Assembly: GCF_002285795.1 (NCBI RefSeq)
Contig: NZ_CP022961.1
Coordinates: 5,026,001 to 5,090,000 of the forward strand
Length of the DNA stretch: 64,000 nt
Direction: 5' to 3'
Source of the DNA: Plantactinospora sp. KBS50
GTDB taxonomy: Bacteria; Actinomycetota; Actinomycetes; Mycobacteriales; Micromonosporaceae
Below are positions 61,887 through 64,000 of the stretch, piece after piece (position 1 is the stretch's first letter; every line of letters starts with the position of its first letter). The notes under the pieces were generated by a model that saw only the letters and a program-made list of their open reading frames with translations, was not told the origin of the DNA and made no database searches. The position numbers and the translations under genes were made by a program.

Positions 61887-62915
61887 TCACTCCTCGTGCG
61901 CACGGGCCACCTCCACGACCGCCGCGGTACCCGGCTCGATCGCCACCGCGCGGGCCGTCGCCGGGCCGTCCGCGCCACCGCAGGCCGCCACGGCCGCGGC
62001 CACCGCCAGCAGTCCGCCGGCCGCGCCGAAGTCGCCCAGCCGGCGCTCCAGGTGGTACGCCCGGCCGGCCGGGCCGGGCAACGCGTCGACGATCGCCGGG
62101 TCGGCCGCGGACACCACCGTCACGGCCGGCGCCGCCGCCTGCGGGCCGGCCACCGCCGCCAGCCGGGTGGCCAGGTCGTCCGGGCCGGTGAAGCCGAACC
62201 GCCGGACCGCCCGCAGCAGCGGCGCCCCGGTCGCCCGGCCCCGGCCGGCGGCCCGGTCCCGGCGCTCCAGCGCCAGGCAGGCCGCCCCCTCGGCCGGCGG
62301 CGCTCCGGCCGGGGCCCCGCCGCCGTCCGGCACGCTCCACCGGCTGATCGACGCGGATCCGCCCGCCACCGCCCGGCCGGCCCCCGCCCGCAGGAACCGG
62401 ACCGCCTCCAGCACCGCGGACATCCCGGCGGTGACCCCGCCGATCACCGTCTCCGTCGGCCCGGTGAGGCCGAGCCGGATCGAGACGGTCGAGGCCGGGC
62501 CGTTGAACGCGGACAGCGGCGCGCGGACGGGGCTGGTCAGCCCCGGGTCGAGCAGGGCGGCGTCGGTGCAGATGGCCGCGTACTCGGCCAGGCCGGCGGT
62601 GGAGCTGGCCCACAGCACCGCGCCGGACGCCTCGCCCGGCCACCGCGCCGCGGCGGTGGCCTCGGCCGCCGCCGCGAGTGCCAGCAGCGACTCGTGCGGC
62701 CAGTTGCGCAGCCCGCGCGTCGGCAGCCGGTCGGGCAGCCGCACCTGCACCGGGACGGGTGTCCAGCGCGACACCGGCGCCAGGTCGGTGCCGGGCGCCG
62801 CCAGCGTGCGCACCCCGCCGGGTACCGGTGCGGCGCCGGTGAGCTGCCGGACCAGGTCGGCCGGCCCGGTCACCCCGGGCAGCCGCAGCCCGAGGCCGCA
62901 GACGTCAATGTCCAT
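61887..62915 (-). CDS. Beta-ketoacyl synthase-like protein lacking the active-site Cys (chain-length-factor-like)
   Basis: 342 residues from ATG 62915, overlapping the preceding ketosynthase by 11 bases. It has the thiolase-fold pattern (SGAVLWASSTAGLAEYAAIC, SAFNGPASTVSIRLGLTGPT, VAGGSASISRWSVPDGGG, GDFGAAGGLLAVAAAVAACG). At the position of the catalytic Cys the sequence is VIGGVTAGMSAV (Val instead of Cys), and the two active-site His motifs are not recognisable. This resembles chain-length-factor subunits of type II PKS, which are inactive partners of a ketosynthase, but the usual Gln is also absent. It likely forms a heterodimer with the product of the upstream gene. Confidence 0.8.
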   Translation of the reverse strand: MDIDVCGLGLRLPGVTGPADLVRQLTGAAPVPGGVRTLAAPGTDLAPVSRWTPVPVQVRLPDRLPTRGLRNWPHESLLALAAAAEATAAARWPGEASGAVLWASSTAGLAEYAAICTDAALLDPGLTSPVRAPLSAFNGPASTVSIRLGLTGPTETVIGGVTAGMSAVLEAVRFLRAGAGRAVAGGSASISRWSVPDGGGAPAGAPPAEGAACLALERRDRAAGRGRATGAPLLRAVRRFGFTGPDDLATRLAAVAGPQAAAPAVTVVSAADPAIVDALPGPAGRAYHLERRLGDFGAAGGLLAVAAAVAACGGADGPATARAVAIEPGTAAVVEVARAHEE

Positions 62916-64000
62916 CCCGATCCCCCCTGCCCAGCAGCAGCGTGGTCACCCCGCCACCGAAGCCGTAGCCGGGGCTGGCCACCAGCGACACCGGCTGCCG
63001 GCGGCCCTCGGCCGGCACCAGGTCGAGCCCGTCGGCGGCCGGGTCGGGGCGGCGCAGCGTGACGTTCCCCGGGATCACGCCGTCGGCCAGCGCCCGGACC
63101 GCGAGCACCGCCTCCAGCGCCGCGGCGGCGCCCGCCGCGTGCCCGAGCTGGCCCTTCACCGAGGAGACCGCCGGACGGCGCCGGCCGGCCAGGACCTTCA
63201 GCACGGCCCGCGCCTCCACCCCGTCGTTGGCCGGTGTCCCGGTGCCGTGCGCGCACACCCAGTCCAGGTCGTCCGGCTCCACGCCCGCGTCGTCCAGCAC
63301 CGCCTGCAACGTCGCGACCAGGGCCGTCCCCTCGGGGTGTGGCTGGGTCATGTGGTGCCCGTCGGCGGCGGACGCGCAGGCCAGCACCGCGGCCCGGGGC
63401 CGGACGCCCCGGGCCGCGCACCGGTCCGCCCGTTCGAGGATCACCACCCCGGCCCCCTCGGCCGGCATCGTGCCCCGGCGGTCGGCGTCGAACGGCCGGA
63501 CCACGTCGGGGGCGAGCGCCCGCAGCGCGGTGAACATCGCGAAGATCTCCAGCGACAGCTCCTCCACGCCGGCGCAGACCGCCACGTCCACCTCGCCGGC
63601 CAGCACCGCCCGGTAGCCGGCGGCGATCGCGCCGTTGCCGGCCGAGCAGCCCGAGGCGAGCAGCAGGACGGGACCGGGCCGGCCCAGCACCGCCCGTACC
63701 GGGCCGAGCAGGCCGGCCGGGTCGGCCCAGCACCGGTCCGGTACCGCGAGCCCGGCCGGTCCGATCCCGGCGTCCAGGGTGGGCCGGGTGGCCATCACGC
63801 TGCCGACGTAGAGCCCCAGCGTGGCCTCGGGCGGCGGATCCGCGTCGGCCAGCGCCTCCCGGACGGCGGCAGCGAGGTAGCGGGCCGCCCGCGACCGGTG
63901 CGGCGGCACCATCGCGTCCAGCGCCGGCACCGCGTCGTCCGGCACCTGGCCGGCCCGCCGGGTCGGATAGCGGGACAGGTCGAACCGGGTCACCGGGCCG
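62905..64000 (-). CDS. Beta-ketoacyl synthase (KS-alpha/FabF-like), N-terminus outside window
   Basis: Open to the right edge; GTG 63993 is probably internal, because PVTRFDLSRYPTRRAGQV matches the segment about 25-45 residues into FabF-like synthases. Catalytic Cys in LLASGCSAGNGAIAAG, His in CAHGTGTPANDGVEARAV, second His in SVKGQLGHAAGAAAALE, and a C-terminal GYGFGGGVTTLLLG. With a complete Cys-His-His triad it should be the active elongating enzyme. Together with the inactive partner and the ligase-thioesterase it suggests a type II polyketide or polyene cluster continuing beyond the window. Confidence 0.92.
   Translation of the reverse strand, partial: GPVTRFDLSRYPTRRAGQVPDDAVPALDAMVPPHRSRAARYLAAAVREALADADPPPEATLGLYVGSVMATRPTLDAGIGPAGLAVPDRCWADPAGLLGPVRAVLGRPGPVLLLASGCSAGNGAIAAGYRAVLAGEVDVAVCAGVEELSLEIFAMFTALRALAPDVVRPFDADRRGTMPAEGAGVVILERADRCAARGVRPRAAVLACASAADGHHMTQPHPEGTALVATLQAVLDDAGVEPDDLDWVCAHGTGTPANDGVEARAVLKVLAGRRRPAVSSVKGQLGHAAGAAAALEAVLAVRALADGVIPGNVTLRRPDPAADGLDLVPAEGRRQPVSLVASPGYGFGGGVTTLLLGRGDRDGH

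Overview
The window is about 72% GC, uses GTG starts freely, and carries genes typical of filamentous actinomycetes: large tandem-repeat STAND ATPases, ECF42 sigma factor with a DGPF protein, GH18 and GH5 enzymes with CBM5/12 and CBM2 modules, DmdR/IdeR-type iron boxes, and type II polyketide-like ketosynthases. Gene content and codon use fit Micromonosporaceae (Micromonospora and relatives); this is inference, since no rRNA is present. Two tRNAs (a CAT tRNA and tRNA-Asn), dnaG, dgt and ppdK are chromosomal housekeeping genes, so this is chromosome and not a plasmid. No IS element, integrase, CRISPR array or origin was seen.

Layout. 1-1344: end of a glycine betaine/choline-type ABC importer (permease, then binding lipoprotein). 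1443-7664: secreted and surface functions: two GH18 chitinases sharing a 16-bp promoter motif, a ribosome-hibernation-like protein between them, a G1-peptidase-fold protein, a lipoprotein and a secreted tyrosine phosphatase. 7699-16583: two divergent NTPase modules. On the minus strand are a winged-helix-like protein and an AAA + HerA double ATPase; on the plus strand are a Trypco1 protein and a trypsin-STAND-WD40 protein. The second resembles the predicted prokaryotic conflict systems built from trypsin-co-occurring domains, and this is the most unusual part of the window. 16718-18250: two genes downstream of iron boxes (DUF1540; DUF2470, frameshifted). 18354-23356: regulator/oxidoreductase pairs (MerR, HxlR, GntR) with recognisable operators. 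23378-25155: ECF42 sigma factor with its DGPF partner and probable target promoter. 25239-30105: tRNA, then an ABC exporter divergent from a two-component system that has a duplicated sensor membrane domain. 30289-37443: SDR, HTH, TetR, cupin, SGNH and GNAT genes. 37535-39163: secreted GH5-CBM2 cellulase under a LacI-type palindrome. 39365-42258: TetR and an MMPL exporter. 42384-50892: tRNA-Asn, YtxH, polyprenyl synthase, BrkB, ABC-2 exporter and dnaG. 51022-53104: XRE regulator and a second ABC-2 exporter. 53213-54064: siderophore-interacting protein with an iron box lying inside the end of dgt. 54075-59360: dgt, VOC protein, roadblock protein and ppdK. 59708-64000: edge of a biosynthetic cluster with a ketosynthase, a ketosynthase-like protein lacking the active-site Cys, and an acyl-CoA-ligase/thioesterase fusion.

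Cross-cutting points. Three genes (17340, 34156, 52139-) are each broken by what looks like one missing C in a run of four or five C (coding strand), which suggests either systematic homopolymer under-calling or real decay. Tandem repeats with 15-27 bp periods sit in several intergenic gaps. Strong GC hairpins mark most transcription-unit ends. All function calls are from sequence reading alone; no database search was run.
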